A stretch of 38,392 nt of DNA from Microcaldota archaeon (GTDB lineage: Archaea > Micrarchaeota > Micrarchaeia > Anstonellales > Bilamarchaeaceae): positions 1 through 38,392 of the forward strand of contig JAHJBM010000087.1 in the NCBI GenBank assembly GCA_018813505.1. Direction: 5' to 3'. Of the stretch, positions 37,114 through 38,392 are shown piece by piece. The notes below the pieces were generated by a model. The model saw only the letters and a list, made by a program, of their open reading frames with translations. It did no database searches and was not told the DNA's origin. The stretch's first letter is position 1. The number at the start of each line of letters is the position of its first letter. Position numbers and translations under genes: made by a program.

Positions 37114-37857
37114 TTACTTATCAGCAATCAGATCATAAACAGGTTCTATTGCATTGGTTATCTGTCTAAGTACGATATTAACACGCGATCTGGATCTACC
37201 ATTCCCAGAATTTGGAGATAATTCTTTGATCGCATCTCTCAATCGCCGGGTTCCATCAAGTTTCTTTGCTAGCAAACCGAATGCGACTGCAATGCAGGCT
37301 GCATTTTCTATTGCTTGCAATACAAACCATTCCGATAATTCAAACATCAAAACAGTTGTGGATTTTGGTCTATCCACGAGCATTGGCATTTGATTAAGAT
37401 CTGGATGTACAAGCCCGACATCGACAATATGGCCCACACCATTGGTATGTATACGTGCATCTTTTCCGTTTTGTTTCAGAACTTCATATAGTAATTGCAT
37501 TGCAGGAGTTGCTGGAACAGCAACAGAAATGAAAATGGGTGATGGAAGGCCATTTGTATGTGTTATTGGTATATCGACCATAGCATTAAATCTGGATGAA
37601 CGAAATTTTTCGGGGATATCGTCAGCTGGAATACTTACATTGTCCAACAGAGGGATTGCAAATGTCCTGCGCGAATATGCACGACCAAAATCATAAAGAT
37701 GCCATGCAGACAAAGGCATGTCACCGATAGAATGCACAACGCCAAAGCCAACAACACCGTTGTGCCTTGAACTTGTAGTATCAAAACTAAACTTCATTTC
37801 ACATGCAAGTTGAGTAGGATAACCAAGTGATCTTTTACACATACCATTAGAATGCAT
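37114..37857 (-). CDS. hypothetical protein, 247 aa
   Basis: Long ORF; no recognised family. Confidence 0.6.
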   Translation of the reverse strand: MHSNGMCKRSLGYPTQLACEMKFSFDTTSSRHNGVVGFGVVHSIGDMPLSAWHLYDFGRAYSRRTFAIPLLDNVSIPADDIPEKFRSSRFNAMVDIPITHTNGLPSPIFISVAVPATPAMQLLYEVLKQNGKDARIHTNGVGHIVDVGLVHPDLNQMPMLVDRPKSTTVLMFELSEWFVLQAIENAACIAVAFGLLAKKLDGTRRLRDAIKELSPNSGNGRSRSRVNIVLRQITNAIEPVYDLIADK

Positions 37858-37938
37858 AATTGTTGATTAATTGCAACGATTTATAAAGAAATGCAAACCA
37901 CCATGAAAAATAACAAAAATAAACGAAAAATTGAAAAA

Positions 37939-38392
37939 TCATACTCTAATCAAAGAGTACTTCTTCTCAATGTTCAGGAAGGAAAGATTAACTTTTGATG
38001 CAAATGCACTGAGCACCGAATTTATCGCATAATACGAAATTGTGATGCCCGAAGCAAATGCAAGTCTTTCCATCGCAACCACAGGTATCAATGCAATCCA
38101 GACTTCAGCCGGAAGATTGAATGCATAAAGGAATGCAGTACTTCCGATTGCATGCGCTGTAAATGTAGTTCCAAGACTCCTTACGAAAAGGTTTTGTTTG
38201 TAGAATGTTGCTGCAAGGGGGATTAACCAATATAATGCATAATACCATGATGCTGCACCGTTTGGATGCATCCAGAACAAAAGCATACATATCAAAGGAA
38301 TGTAGGCAATTTCTCTTTTTTTACTGCCAAAATAAATGGCTGCAAGAACCATTGGGAAGAGTCTTACAAAGTTCAGTATTGTGAGTTCCTTG
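37939..38392 (-). CDS. multi-pass membrane protein, N-terminus beyond right edge
   Basis: Frame stays open from 38352 to the window edge (...KELTILNFVRLFPMVLAAIYFG...). Confidence 0.65.
   Translation of the reverse strand, partial: KELTILNFVRLFPMVLAAIYFGSKKREIAYIPLICMLLFWMHPNGAASWYYALYWLIPLAATFYKQNLFVRSLGTTFTAHAIGSTAFLYAFNLPAEVWIALIPVVAMERLAFASGITISYYAINSVLSAFASKVNLSFLNIEKKYSLIRV

Noticed and set aside
1-38392. CRISPR arrays, transposases, integrases, att-type repeats
   Set aside because: No regularly spaced repeats, transposase-like ORFs or tRNA-end duplications noticed by eye.

Overview
The window is a gene-dense archaeal chromosome segment. It carries rpo7/spt4, rpoK, SRP54, a thermosome subunit, an ATP-dependent DNA ligase, NurA, an Nre-family protein and a class III-signal pilin-like cluster, consistent with a lineage outside the best-studied model archaea. 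Beyond the ORF track I read several features directly from sequence. (1) A tRNA-Gly(GCC) on the minus strand (32216->31970) is interrupted by two non-canonical introns: 42 nt in the D-loop and 133 nt in the T-loop at 59/60. The T-loop intron has a near-canonical bulge-helix-bulge, and splicing both restores a 72-nt cloverleaf. (2) An RNase P RNA gene lies on the minus strand (24250->23833), with a closing P1 helix and conserved GAGGAAGUU / ACAGAAACGA blocks. (3) A 55-aa RpoK gene falls below the ORF cut-off. (4) Several small genes look decayed: hicA with an in-frame TGA beside an intact hicB, an acylphosphatase with a single-base frameshift, a GNAT C-terminal relic and a truncated SET-domain ORF. 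(5) Other signals include hairpin clusters, degenerate GGAAACC-type repeats, a duplicated promoter block, a 24-bp palindrome upstream of ino1 and a candidate three-way-junction RNA. Several long ORFs are unrecognisable orphans. All calls were made by eye without database searches.
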